The translations under genes were made by a program, and so were the position numbers. The notes under the pieces were generated by a model. It saw nothing but the letters and a program-made list of their open reading frames with translations. It was not told where the DNA came from and did no database searches. A DNA stretch of 40,670 nucleotides from an uncultured bacterium (GTDB lineage Bacteria > UBP6 > UBA1177). Shown here piece by piece: positions 31,850 through 39,636 of the stretch; position 1 is the first letter of the stretch; each line of letters starts with the position of its first letter. Where the stretch lies: NCBI GenBank assembly GCA_905235605.1, contig CAJOMF010000053.1, positions 1 through 40,670 of the forward strand, written 5' to 3'.

Positions 31850-31953
31850 CGCTTATGAAGGAAGGCGGTTTCAGTTATTCTGAGATTATGAATTTTGATC
31901 TTCAGGAATACGGGCTATGGATGAAGTCTTTGAAAACATATTTTGGGCAATGA
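31511..31953 (+). CDS. Tail assembly chaperone, predicted -1 frameshift product
   Basis: After slippage at 31774-31780 the -1 frame is open from 31747 to TGA at 31951-31953, giving a ~147-residue fusion (90 + 57 codons). The extension ends LMKEGGFSYSEIMNFDLQEY, GLWMKSLKTYFGQ, the helix-plus-aromatic pattern of the second chaperone domain (P2 E', Mu gp42). The frameshift format is conserved in dsDNA phage tails. An ATG at 31855 could in principle start the second frame alone, but I see no good ribosome binding site for it. Confidence 0.7.
31774..31780 (+). other. Slippery heptamer T TTT TTA for programmed -1 frameshift
   Basis: In zero frame the codons are GAT TTT TTA GAT, so the heptamer is correctly phased (X XXY YYZ). 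It lies in the tail chaperone gene at the expected place, and the -1 frame downstream encodes the expected extension. No clear downstream stem-loop was identified by eye. Confidence 0.75.
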
Positions 31954-32239
31954 AAACAAGTTTATGCGGCAGGTAGGCGGCAAGAGACAACGGCATGGCG
32001 GCGATCAGATACAAAATAAGATTCGGTAGCGTCAAGTATTCCGAATCCGTAAATAACGATGCAGCCAAAAATATAAACGGCACTGCCAAATACGCTGCCA
32101 CAACCAATTTCAGCCATAAGCAGCTCAGTCTGCCGAAAAAGCCCGGTGTTTCAAAATTCAATAAATCCTCGAAAGATTCCCAGCCATTTAAAAAAATCTG
32201 TCCGATCGGCATTCTGTCCGAAATAGAGTCGTTATTCAT
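31886..32239 (-). CDS. Inner-membrane protein, candidate lysogeny-expressed moron
   Basis: A 117-residue protein encoded against the direction of the tail genes, between chaperone and tape measure. ATG 32239 is chosen because GGGAGA lies before it. Two transmembrane helices are likely (LVVAAYLAVPFIFLAASLF and LPNLILYLIAAMPLSLAAYL), with a hydrophilic N terminus (SISDRMPIGQIFLNGWESF). Its 3' end overlaps the chaperone extension by 68 bases. Its own orientation and lower GC suggest an independent gene expressed in the lysogen, such as a superinfection-exclusion protein; function is not recognisable from sequence. Confidence 0.65.
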   Translation of the reverse strand: MNNDSISDRMPIGQIFLNGWESFEDLLNFETPGFFGRLSCLWLKLVVAAYLAVPFIFLAASLFTDSEYLTLPNLILYLIAAMPLSLAAYLPHKLVFIAQNMFSKTSSIARIPEDQNS

Positions 32240-32276
32240 TTTAAATTCTCCCAAAAAGACAATAGGAGTATAGCAG

Positions 32277-34241
32277 ATGGCAAAGAATTTTCAACTTGGT
32301 CTTCTTCTTACTCTTAGAAGCAACGCTGAAAAGGTGTTAAAAGTCGTTTCCAAAAAGGGAACAGAGGTCGGAAAGTCATTCAAAGAGGCAGCTGTAAAAG
32401 CCCAGTCTTTCGGAGTTTCCATAAGAAAAGCCGCAGGCGACGGCATCAGGACACTCACGCATTTAAGTGCAGTTTCGGAGAAGTTTGCTACAAAAGCTGC
32501 AGGTCTTACAAAGTGGGCTAACGATATCAGTCTTTCAATGCAGGCTTTCCGTCAGGTCAGTGCATTGGGCGGCTCGGTTTCGGCATTCGGCGGCCGTATG
32601 GTCGGAAGTCTGCAAAAACCTATAAGCGCAATGGCACGGCTTGAAAACGGCATGGTGTCGCTGAAATCGGTCATGCTCGACGCAAACGGCGAAGTTAAAG
32701 AGTCGTTTAACGGGCTTTCAGAAGCAGTTATAAAGACAGCAAACAAACTTCCTGCTACTGCCGAGGAAATGTATCAGGCGGCAGCCGGTGCTATTGCAAG
32801 AGGCATGGATGCGGAAGCGTTAGCAAAAGGCGGGCTTGAGGATTCGGCTAAATTTGCAGTCGGTGTTTTAGGTAACGACTACAACCGCGCCCTTGAAATT
32901 GCACAGCTGGTTTCGAACGCATGGGGAGTCGGAAGCGACAAGCTGGCAGGGAACTTTGGTGTATATGACATGCTGGCGCGTGCAAGTTCTATGGGTGTCA
33001 ATGTCGAAGATATGACAACGATGATTGCCAGAACAGGTGCTGGTGCTGCGGCTCTGGGTTCTACCGGCTATGAAGCATTAACGGAAAGAATGCCCTATCT
33101 TGTCATGCTGAAAAAACAGCTTGCCGGAATGAGTGCAGATGTTCTTTCAACAAACCTTTCGCAGCTTGAAAGCCGTGTTATGGACAAAAATGCCGTAAAC
33201 AAAGCAGGAACTGCTGCGGGAGTCAGGTTGCAGTTTACCGATAAAGACGGAAAATATTTAGGTTTAGGTAATCTTGTAAAACAGCTCGAAAAGCTGAACG
33301 GGCTTTCCGATGTCAGCAGATCTCAGGCTATTCAGGCTCTTTTTGGCAGTTCGGCAAATATGAATGCTCTCGTTTCCACACTTATCACGCAGGGAACAAC
33401 CGGAGCGGCTGAGGCAAAAGCTGAAATGGGCGGGAAAGCCTCACTTGATAAAAGAGTCGGTAGCCAACTCGGAACATTCAGCGCACAGTGGAACGCATTC
33501 ACAGGCACGCTTGACACGGCTATGGGAAAAATCGGAATGAATTTTAACCCGGCTTTGACGAAACTTGCAGAATCTGCAACGTCGGCTGCTGACAAACTGA
33601 GCGGTCTTGCCGAAAAATATCCGGGAATTACAAAGGCTGTCGGATATACGACTTTGGGATTGGGAGGAACGGCGATTGTTGCAGGAAAAACACTTGAAAT
33701 TGCAGGACAGTTGGGCATGGCTATGCCGCTGATCGAAAAATTCGGTCCGAAAGTTCTTGATGCCGGGAAGAGTGCCGGACATGCCGCAGTCAAAGTGGCA
33801 AAGTTCGCGGCACAAAACTGGAAAGCGGCTGTCATTATTGCCGGATTTGTAGCATGGAGAAAGGTCGTCGAGGATTTTTCTGATGTTACGACTGATGTGG
33901 GCCGGGATTTAGCGGTTCTGAAATCGGGTTTTGAAGGCTTTTCGGCTGTTCTCGGTAAACTCGGAGGCTTTTTCTCTTATATTTTTCACGGTTTTGAAGT
34001 CACCCCGGAAGCTGCTGCAAAATCATTAAAAGTGGATGCCATTGCTCAATCGGACAAGAATCTTCAGGCTGAGATTCACAAACAGCAGATAATCAATCAG
34101 GGCGGAGACCATATAACAGCAAACTTCACAATCAACAACAATGGTAAAAATCTTAACCGGGGAGAACTTGAAAGCACAGTCAAAAATGTATTCAAGGATA
34201 TTGAAATGGAAAAAACACGCGCCGGACGGAGGAAATACTAA
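32277..34241 (+). CDS. Tail tape measure protein
   Basis: A 654-residue protein. The N-terminal half carries the TP901-type tape-measure core (ARLENGMVSLKSVMLDANGE, VIKTANKLPATAEEMYQAAA, TMIARTGAGAAALGSTGYEA). Hydrophobic segments occur around residues 455-525. The C-terminal part ends with NFTINNNGKNLNRGELES, common in these proteins. Length implies a fairly short tail. ATG 32277 is 3 bases after a stop-rich spacer; TAATG overlap with the gpU gene follows. Confidence 0.9.
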   Translation: MAKNFQLGLLLTLRSNAEKVLKVVSKKGTEVGKSFKEAAVKAQSFGVSIRKAAGDGIRTLTHLSAVSEKFATKAAGLTKWANDISLSMQAFRQVSALGGSVSAFGGRMVGSLQKPISAMARLENGMVSLKSVMLDANGEVKESFNGLSEAVIKTANKLPATAEEMYQAAAGAIARGMDAEALAKGGLEDSAKFAVGVLGNDYNRALEIAQLVSNAWGVGSDKLAGNFGVYDMLARASSMGVNVEDMTTMIARTGAGAAALGSTGYEALTERMPYLVMLKKQLAGMSADVLSTNLSQLESRVMDKNAVNKAGTAAGVRLQFTDKDGKYLGLGNLVKQLEKLNGLSDVSRSQAIQALFGSSANMNALVSTLITQGTTGAAEAKAEMGGKASLDKRVGSQLGTFSAQWNAFTGTLDTAMGKIGMNFNPALTKLAESATSAADKLSGLAEKYPGITKAVGYTTLGLGGTAIVAGKTLEIAGQLGMAMPLIEKFGPKVLDAGKSAGHAAVKVAKFAAQNWKAAVIIAGFVAWRKVVEDFSDVTTDVGRDLAVLKSGFEGFSAVLGKLGGFFSYIFHGFEVTPEAAAKSLKVDAIAQSDKNLQAEIHKQQIINQGGDHITANFTINNNGKNLNRGELESTVKNVFKDIEMEKTRAGRRKY

Positions 34242-34756
34242 TGGCTTACCATCTGGGCGGAATAACATTTAACATTCCGGCTCTGACTCCTGAGAGTGAA
34301 AGTTATTCAAATTCGCACACCTACGCCGAAATGAAGCCGGCAAACGGAAAACCGATACTGCAGAGCAAAGGATCAAACCTGATGGACTTCAGCATCACGA
34401 TGTATTTTCACCACTCTTTCTGCAAACCTTCGGAGCAGCTGGGAAAGCTCATGGATGTTCTGGAAAGCGGCGCGGTCAATCCTTTCTACTGGGATAATGG
34501 CGAATTTAAGGGGAATTATGTCATTCTCGATGTCAAGTGCAGAACCGAAAAAAGATTATTTTCAGGTGAACTTCTCTCAGCTACGGTCGATGTAACTTTG
34601 AAAGAGTATTCAGAGGTGCAGTTTCTGCATTCGGTCGAAGAGGAATTTCAAACTGCTGAAACGCCAGATCCTGAGGCAGAGACTGGAGCTCCGGTTTACG
34701 GCGCAGGTTCAGAATCTTTTGATTCGGTAGATCCATCAGAAATAACGAGGCGGTAA
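34241..34756 (+). CDS. Tail protein, gpU family
   Basis: A 171-residue protein. Residues ~1-125 match the P2 gpU family (MAYHLGGITFNIPAL, LMDFSITMYFHHSFCKPSEQ, VNPFYWDNGEFKGNYVILDV, LLSATVDVTLKEYSE). gpU-type proteins cap the tail tube. The C-terminal 40 residues are acidic and low complexity. It starts inside the tape-measure stop codon (TAATG) and ends inside the next ATG. Confidence 0.85.
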   Translation: MAYHLGGITFNIPALTPESESYSNSHTYAEMKPANGKPILQSKGSNLMDFSITMYFHHSFCKPSEQLGKLMDVLESGAVNPFYWDNGEFKGNYVILDVKCRTEKRLFSGELLSATVDVTLKEYSEVQFLHSVEEEFQTAETPDPEAETGAPVYGAGSESFDSVDPSEITRR

Positions 34757-35724
34757 TGAAGGCGGAACGGGCTTTTTTCAGTATTATTTACAACGGCGAA
34801 AAACTGACAGCAGATCTTAATGAAGCAGATCTGAGTGTTGTTTTCAACTTCTATTTGAGCGGTCAGGCGAATGATATCAATTTAAAATTTGAAGACGCTA
34901 AGCTTCAGTTTGCGAAAGATCTATACCCGAAGAAAGGAGATACAATAGAACTCGATATCGGATACGGCAGCAGAGATTTTTTTCCGTGCGGTGCGTTTTT
35001 TGTCGATGAAGTCTCTTTCGATCTTTACCAAAAATACGTAACGCTACGCGGAACCTCAACAGAAGTTTCCAAAAATTTCTATGAGAGTCAATACCGGGAA
35101 TACTCCGGGACGCTGAAAAGCATAATTCAAAAAGTTGCAAATCGAAACAAGTTAAAACTTCAGGCAGATATCCAGAATCTGGATATCGGAAGAAAGAGTC
35201 AGTCTAATTCGGATTTGGAGTTTTTGAACGAGCTTGCCGACATGTTCGGCTATATAATCAAGATCGAAAAAGACATTCTATATTTCCAGCCGTGGGAAAA
35301 ACTGAGATCTCAGGATGCTGTGTTCAAGATCGATGTGGACAAACTTTTAGAGGGATCGTACCTGAACGACTCCGGGCGAACTTACCAGTTCTGCGAGGCG
35401 ACTTATTCCAGAAAGGGAGTTACATATAAGAAAAAGGTCGAGGATACTTACAATAAAAACGGGCTTGTTCTGAAGATCGATGCACGAAGTGAAAGTGCTG
35501 CGCAGAGCGAGGCCGAGGCCAAGGCTGCTCTGACGAAGGCTAATCTGGATGCTATAAGCGGTGTTTTTGTGTTCAAAGGAAATACCGACATTTACGCGGG
35601 ATCAATCATCGAACTACAGAACGCCGGAAATCTGAACGGAAAATACTGTGTTAAGAGCGGATCGCACGCGATCAACGACGGAAATTCAGCGTTTCTGACT
35701 ACTGTGGAGGTGTTTGCTGTATGA
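34756..35724 (+). CDS. Baseplate hub protein, gpD family
   Basis: A 322-residue protein of the P2 gpD/late control D type: VVFNFYLSGQANDINLKFED, YPKKGDTIELDIGYG, GAFFVDEVSFDLYQKYVTLR, FLNELADMFGYIIKIEKDIL, then the C-terminal SESAAQSEAEAKAALTKANL domain. These proteins form the T4 gp27-like hub joining spike to tube. Despite the family name, no regulatory role is implied. Followed by gpX with an ATGA overlap. Confidence 0.88.
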   Translation: MKAERAFFSIIYNGEKLTADLNEADLSVVFNFYLSGQANDINLKFEDAKLQFAKDLYPKKGDTIELDIGYGSRDFFPCGAFFVDEVSFDLYQKYVTLRGTSTEVSKNFYESQYREYSGTLKSIIQKVANRNKLKLQADIQNLDIGRKSQSNSDLEFLNELADMFGYIIKIEKDILYFQPWEKLRSQDAVFKIDVDKLLEGSYLNDSGRTYQFCEATYSRKGVTYKKKVEDTYNKNGLVLKIDARSESAAQSEAEAKAALTKANLDAISGVFVFKGNTDIYAGSIIELQNAGNLNGKYCVKSGSHAINDGNSAFLTTVEVFAV

Positions 35725-35945
35725 CACGTTACTATACCTATATAATAATAAGCGGAGACCGCATTGATAAAATCAGTCAGAAATTTTACGGCAGGGTCGA
35801 TAATGTCGAACCTGTTTTTGAGGCGAATCCGTGGCTGAAATTCAAGGTTCCGCTTGAAGACTATGTCGGACGGGAAATCATTATTCCTGTCGAGGAAGAA
35901 ACAGAGACGATTGTGACGGCAAAACACGGACTGAGGGCGTTGTGA
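35721..35945 (+). CDS. Tail protein X (LysM-like)
   Basis: A 74-residue protein: YYTYIIISGDRIDKISQKFY, GRVDNVEPVFEANPWLKFKV, GREIIIPVEE. This is the small LysM-like gpX family found beside gpD in P2/Mu-type phages, thought to aid baseplate assembly. It overlaps gpD at ATGA and the following gene at its stop. Confidence 0.9.
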   Translation: MTRYYTYIIISGDRIDKISQKFYGRVDNVEPVFEANPWLKFKVPLEDYVGREIIIPVEEETETIVTAKHGLRAL

Positions 35946-36181
35946 TGATAACGAAAGAGACTTGCAAAAACGAGTTCATGCAGGCGCTTATGAAACGCAG
36001 CATGCTGGAACTGACAAGCGGCGGCGGTCAGGATTTCTGCGACGCGATGGCAGAAGCTATATACAATATAGTTTCAAAAATGGATATTGTTTTCACTGCT
36101 CATACGCACGAGTGCAGTGCTCCTGGAGCACCCTCAGCAACACCTTTGCCGTCTTCACTCTTTTTAGATCCGGAGGCATAA
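35945..36181 (+). CDS. Small baseplate-associated protein with HxH tip-like motif
   Basis: A 78-residue protein. The first half is helical (ETCKNEFMQALMKRSMLELT, DFCDAMAEAIYNIVSKMD); the second contains HTHECSAPGAPSATPLP. An HxH followed by Pro/Gly-rich sequence is characteristic of spike-tip or PAAR-like segments in contractile tails. ATG 35945 is preferred to GTG 35942. A tip or hub-plug role is inferred from the motif and its place between gpX and the baseplate wedge genes. Confidence 0.6.
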   Translation: MITKETCKNEFMQALMKRSMLELTSGGGQDFCDAMAEAIYNIVSKMDIVFTAHTHECSAPGAPSATPLPSSLFLDPEA

Positions 36182-37006
36182 ATGGTCTGGCAGAGCAAAA
36201 CTTTAGGTGAAATTGTGCCGAAGGCTTTCGAGGCTGCGGCAGCGGCAAAAGCGGAAGCTGAAGCTGCGATCGCTAAATTCGACGAGGGTCTGGCTTTGGT
36301 AAACGATGCTTTGGGTGAAGCCCGGACCGCTTTGAATTTGGTCGAATCCGACATTGAAAAACTCGAAGCAAGCGGTTTTGCGGTGATATGCCTTAGTCCG
36401 AGGCAGGGTTCATGGCTCTCAAGGCTTATCAATGCGCCGAATGCGCCTTCTACGAGTGCCGGTTATTCGTGCGGATATTTCAATATTGCGACTGCTCCGA
36501 CGGAAGCCCTGGCGATAGAGGCCTATAATGCGATGAAGGCGGCGTTGACGGAAAAGATCGAAGTCGCGGATTTCGACATTGGATTGCCGCAGCCGCTTGA
36601 TTTGAGATTGGACACTGGAATTGACTGGGATATAGACAAGTGGGTCGGAAAGACGCTCGGAGAGCTGATGCCGGGCGTTTTCAATTCGCTGAAAAAGGAT
36701 TGCAACGCAAAAAGGCAGGTTGTGGCGAAACTGGAAAAGGCGATTGCCGACATCAACGAAAAGAAAAATAAATTTTATCTTTCTTTGGATGCAGCCAACG
36801 CAATGATTGCCGGACTTTCGACATCGGGAATCTATCAGTATGCCATGCCTGCCGCTTCAGGTTCGTGGGCTTCACGTGCAGCAGGCGAAGCGGGCGCACC
36901 GCCTGCGACCGGAGACCAGTACAGCTTCGGTTTTGCGGCGGTTGCCGTAGCTGCCGACATGGCGGGTGCTCAAGCGTTGTATCAGAAATTGCAGGCGGTG
37001 ATGTGA
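36182..37006 (+). CDS. Hypothetical baseplate-region protein with internal duplication
   Basis: A 274-residue protein built from two similar halves. Half 1 (1-~122): KTLGEIVPKAFEAA, SGFAVICLSPRQGSWLSRLI, CGYFNIATAPTEALAIEAYN. Half 2 (~152-274): KTLGELMPGVFNSL, SGIYQYAMPAASGSWASRAA, SFGFAAVAVAADMAGAQALY. Each has a coiled-coil stretch after the start. No family recognised. Ribosome binding site GGAGG within the previous gene's end. Its position points to a structural role in the baseplate. Confidence 0.7.
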   Translation: MVWQSKTLGEIVPKAFEAAAAAKAEAEAAIAKFDEGLALVNDALGEARTALNLVESDIEKLEASGFAVICLSPRQGSWLSRLINAPNAPSTSAGYSCGYFNIATAPTEALAIEAYNAMKAALTEKIEVADFDIGLPQPLDLRLDTGIDWDIDKWVGKTLGELMPGVFNSLKKDCNAKRQVVAKLEKAIADINEKKNKFYLSLDAANAMIAGLSTSGIYQYAMPAASGSWASRAAGEAGAPPATGDQYSFGFAAVAVAADMAGAQALYQKLQAVM

Positions 37007-37007
37007 G

Positions 37008-37056
37008 GATGCAAATGCTGAATAATATTCAGCACAACTGACGAAGTCGGAGGTAA
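37008..37056 (+). repeat. Dispersed palindromic element with compensatory stem changes
   Basis: ATGCAAATGCTGAATAATATTCAGC, ACAACTGACGAAGTCGGAGGT. Relative to consensus, CCGGAT/ATCCGG has become CTGAAT/ATTCAG with both arms altered in step. The trailing GGAGG is the ribosome binding site of the gene at 37058. Confidence 0.8.
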
Positions 37057-37057
37057 G

Positions 37058-37387
37058 ATGATCGGAGTGATTTCAAGGACGGAAACCGGAAAGACGGTGA
37101 AGGGAACGGAGCGGATCGATCAGCAGATAGACATGATCCTGATGACTCCGAAAGGCTCTGTTGTCGGTGATCCGAATAAGGGTATAAGAGACGATATTCA
37201 GGATCTGCCGGCGGGCGTGGTTGTCGGTGCAATCGTCGAGGATCTGAATAAACAGCTGGCGGTCTACATCCCGGATGTCAAGGTCGACAAGATCACGAAA
37301 AGTGTTGAAAACGGGCATGTAACCATAGATATTTCATGGAGCTACAAGACGGGAAACGGCGGCGGCGAGTTAAGGAGGAAGATATGA
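37058..37387 (+). CDS. Baseplate wedge protein, gpW/gp25-like
   Basis: A 109-residue protein of the T4 gp25/P2 gpW fold: KTVKGTERIDQQIDMILMTP, KGSVVGDPNKGIRDDIQDLP, VEDLNKQLAVYIPDVKVDKI, HVTIDISWSYK. Part of the baseplate inner wedge. Its ribosome binding site comes from the palindromic element. It overlaps the gpJ start by 4 bases. Confidence 0.85.
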   Translation: MIGVISRTETGKTVKGTERIDQQIDMILMTPKGSVVGDPNKGIRDDIQDLPAGVVVGAIVEDLNKQLAVYIPDVKVDKITKSVENGHVTIDISWSYKTGNGGGELRRKI

Positions 37388-38364
37388 GCGAAATAGAAAA
37401 ACCGAGTTTTATCGAGCGCGATTTCGGCGCGGTCAAGCAGCGGCTTATTGGTGATTCCGGATTGCAGCCTGCTGATCCGGAATATGTCACGCTGGAACAG
37501 ATCGCCTACGAAATGTATATTCTGAGATGCAATATTCAGGATGCGTGCGTGCAGAATCTTCTGGATTATGCAAGATACCCGATGCTTGACTATCTTGGTG
37601 CCATGCGTGACTGCTACCGCGAAGAAGGCGAAATCGACGACGTCTACCGTGAGCGGATCAAAAGGGCGATGGATAAATATGCGATTGCCGGTCCGGCGGA
37701 CGGATATATCGAACTGGCAAAAGAGGCCGGCGGGCAAAGCGAGGATGAGGACGGCACTCTGACCGACAATATTATTGATGTGAGCGTTTATTCTCCGATC
37801 GATGTTTTCGGCGACAAGGTACGTCCGAGCGGAAAGGCGGTTATAACCATTTTAAGCAAGGAATACTGGGATATCGACGAAAAGGAAAGGATCGAAGGTC
37901 TGATCAGGGCAGCTGAAGAAACGTCTGACGAAGAAAGTGAGGAGGATGCAGAGGAGCCGACGGACGAAGAGTTGTCTAAGCTGGCGGCGATGAAGGCACT
38001 CCTGGAAAGAGTGCGGACTGCTCTTTCTGACAAGGATAAAAGGCCGCTCTGCGAGCTTGTCGAAGTGAATCTTGCGAAAAAGACCGATGTCAGTTTTACG
38101 GTAGAAATCACTGCGACGATCAGCGGATCACCGAGCCTGAAAGATGACGTTGAAGCGGCTTTAAACAACTATTTAAAACATGTTAAAGAGACTATTTCGA
38201 GAGATCTGGTCGTCAATCAGATCATCGGAGTATGTCAGGCGGTGCCGGGAGTCTATAAGGTTGAAATCGCCGGTCTTGAAGGTGATGTGGAAGCCGCTTA
38301 CAATGAATTTATTTCGGCTGCGGCGGAAGTTACGATCAAGGGTGTAAGCAATGAACGTGAATAG
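37384..38364 (+). CDS. Baseplate protein gpJ-like
   Basis: A 326-residue baseplate wedge protein (P2 gpJ/Mu gp47 family): RCNIQDACVQNLLDYARYPM, DYLGAMRDCYREEGEIDDVY, RERIKRAMDKYAIAGPADGY, then DVSVYSPIDVFGDKV and, near the C terminus, LVVNQIIGVCQAVPGVYKVE. ATG 37384 is preferred because TAAGGAGGAAG lies directly before it. An acidic insertion (about residues 178-200: EETSDEESEEDAEEPTDEEL) is not typical of the family and probably forms an exposed loop. Confidence 0.88.
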   Translation: MSEIEKPSFIERDFGAVKQRLIGDSGLQPADPEYVTLEQIAYEMYILRCNIQDACVQNLLDYARYPMLDYLGAMRDCYREEGEIDDVYRERIKRAMDKYAIAGPADGYIELAKEAGGQSEDEDGTLTDNIIDVSVYSPIDVFGDKVRPSGKAVITILSKEYWDIDEKERIEGLIRAAEETSDEESEEDAEEPTDEELSKLAAMKALLERVRTALSDKDKRPLCELVEVNLAKKTDVSFTVEITATISGSPSLKDDVEAALNNYLKHVKETISRDLVVNQIIGVCQAVPGVYKVEIAGLEGDVEAAYNEFISAAAEVTIKGVSNERE

Positions 38365-39031
38365 AAGCCAACTGCCCTCTTCGATCACGAATGAAAAACT
38401 GCGGGCTCTTTACCGCGCAGCGATGAAAGAACTGGATCTGATTCAGGCAGAGACGAAAAAGGCTCTGATTTACTGCATCAACGACAATTTCGGTTCGCCG
38501 ATCCCTGGTGCTGTGCCGGAACTGGCCAAAGATCTGAATGTCGATCAGCTTGAATACTGGAACGCCTCTCTTAACGACCTGAAAGAGGATGCCGGCTGCA
38601 TGAAAAGACGGAGGGATCTGATCAGCGGAGCGTTCATTCTGCACAGGAAAAAAGGGACTCGCGGCGTACTTGACGATGTGCTGAAAAGAACGGGCAGGAC
38701 TGATATCAGGATTAAGGAATGGTTTGAAGTGCCGGAGCTGAAGGATGACTATCCTTACGCTTTTGTCGTTGAATATCCTGCACCTGTAGGCAGGATAGAA
38801 ATGCCGGTCATAGCCGGTCTGATCAAGAGATATAAGAGGGCTGTATGCCAGGAGATAGCGAACTATGTGCTGCCGAAGCAGCTTTTCGGAGTTGCGGCGG
38901 CCTCAAGGTGGGATCGCGAAATTGTGTTCGATACGGTCGATTCCGAGCGTCCGAGGCGGCTTTTTGTCGCAGCGGCTGTCCGCTGGGATCGCAACATTAT
39001 TTATGAAACTGTTGAAGAAATGGAGGTTTAG
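38351..39031 (+). CDS. Tail protein I
   Basis: A 226-residue protein of the P2 gpI family: PGAVPELAKDLNVDQLEYWN, RRRDLISGAFILHRKKGTRG, VLDDVLKRTGRTDIRIKEWF. gpI joins the wedge to the fibers. The C-terminal part has two similar segments, LFGVAAASRWDREIVFDTVD and LFVAAAVRWDRNIIYETVE. It overlaps gpJ by 14 bases and abuts the fiber gene. Confidence 0.87.
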   Translation: MNVNRSQLPSSITNEKLRALYRAAMKELDLIQAETKKALIYCINDNFGSPIPGAVPELAKDLNVDQLEYWNASLNDLKEDAGCMKRRRDLISGAFILHRKKGTRGVLDDVLKRTGRTDIRIKEWFEVPELKDDYPYAFVVEYPAPVGRIEMPVIAGLIKRYKRAVCQEIANYVLPKQLFGVAAASRWDREIVFDTVDSERPRRLFVAAAVRWDRNIIYETVEEMEV

Positions 39032-39628
39032 ATGTTTACGGATGCTGGTAGAAACATGCTGGCCGAGTGGCTGAACGATCACTCGAAAAAGGTCGATATC
39101 AAGTGGATCGGCGTAGGAGCCGCTCCGGCAGAGAGCTACGAATACGACGGAACTGAAACGGGAATGTCCGACGTGCGCTATATAGGCAGTGTGCAGCGCA
39201 CATACATCGAAGAGGATTCGAGAGACATCGTGCGCGTTGAGGCTGTTTTCGATCCGGATTCTCCGAGTCCTGTTCCTGGTTTTGTGAACAGCAGAGGCTG
39301 GAGTGCCGGTGAGATTGCTCTTTTTGCCGAAGATCCGAGTTATCCCGGAGACTTCAGCCATGCCGTCATGATATGGATCGAGAGACACCCGGAAATTTAT
39401 ATTCCCCAAGAATACGAGCATGCTGCGGTGCTTGAAATCATTACTGTTCCGATCCGCTTTTCCAATGTCGAGGCGGTTACACTTTATACTAACGGTGCGG
39501 GTTTGGCTACGCTGACTCAGCTCGAACAGACTCATATTGCCGCGATAGCTTACGCCGGGACACAGGCGATCGAGGCGGCAGAGATGGACGGAATGATTCT
39601 GGCAAAAATCGCGCAGCTGCACTCGTAG
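39032..39628 (+). CDS. Tail fiber N-terminal-type protein (short)
   Basis: A 198-residue protein resembling the N-terminal attachment domain of P2-type tail fibers: MFTDAGRNMLAEWLN, VDIKWIGVGAAPAES, FVNSRGWSAGEIALFAED, VPIRFSNVEAVTLYTNGAGL. The usual long shaft and receptor-binding tip are missing, so either the fiber is completed by another protein or distal genes were lost. The only other fiber-like genes in the prophage are at 17929-18747 (minus strand) and 27768-28835. Confidence 0.75.
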   Translation: MFTDAGRNMLAEWLNDHSKKVDIKWIGVGAAPAESYEYDGTETGMSDVRYIGSVQRTYIEEDSRDIVRVEAVFDPDSPSPVPGFVNSRGWSAGEIALFAEDPSYPGDFSHAVMIWIERHPEIYIPQEYEHAAVLEIITVPIRFSNVEAVTLYTNGAGLATLTQLEQTHIAAIAYAGTQAIEAAEMDGMILAKIAQLHS

Positions 39629-39636
39629 GAGGTGAT

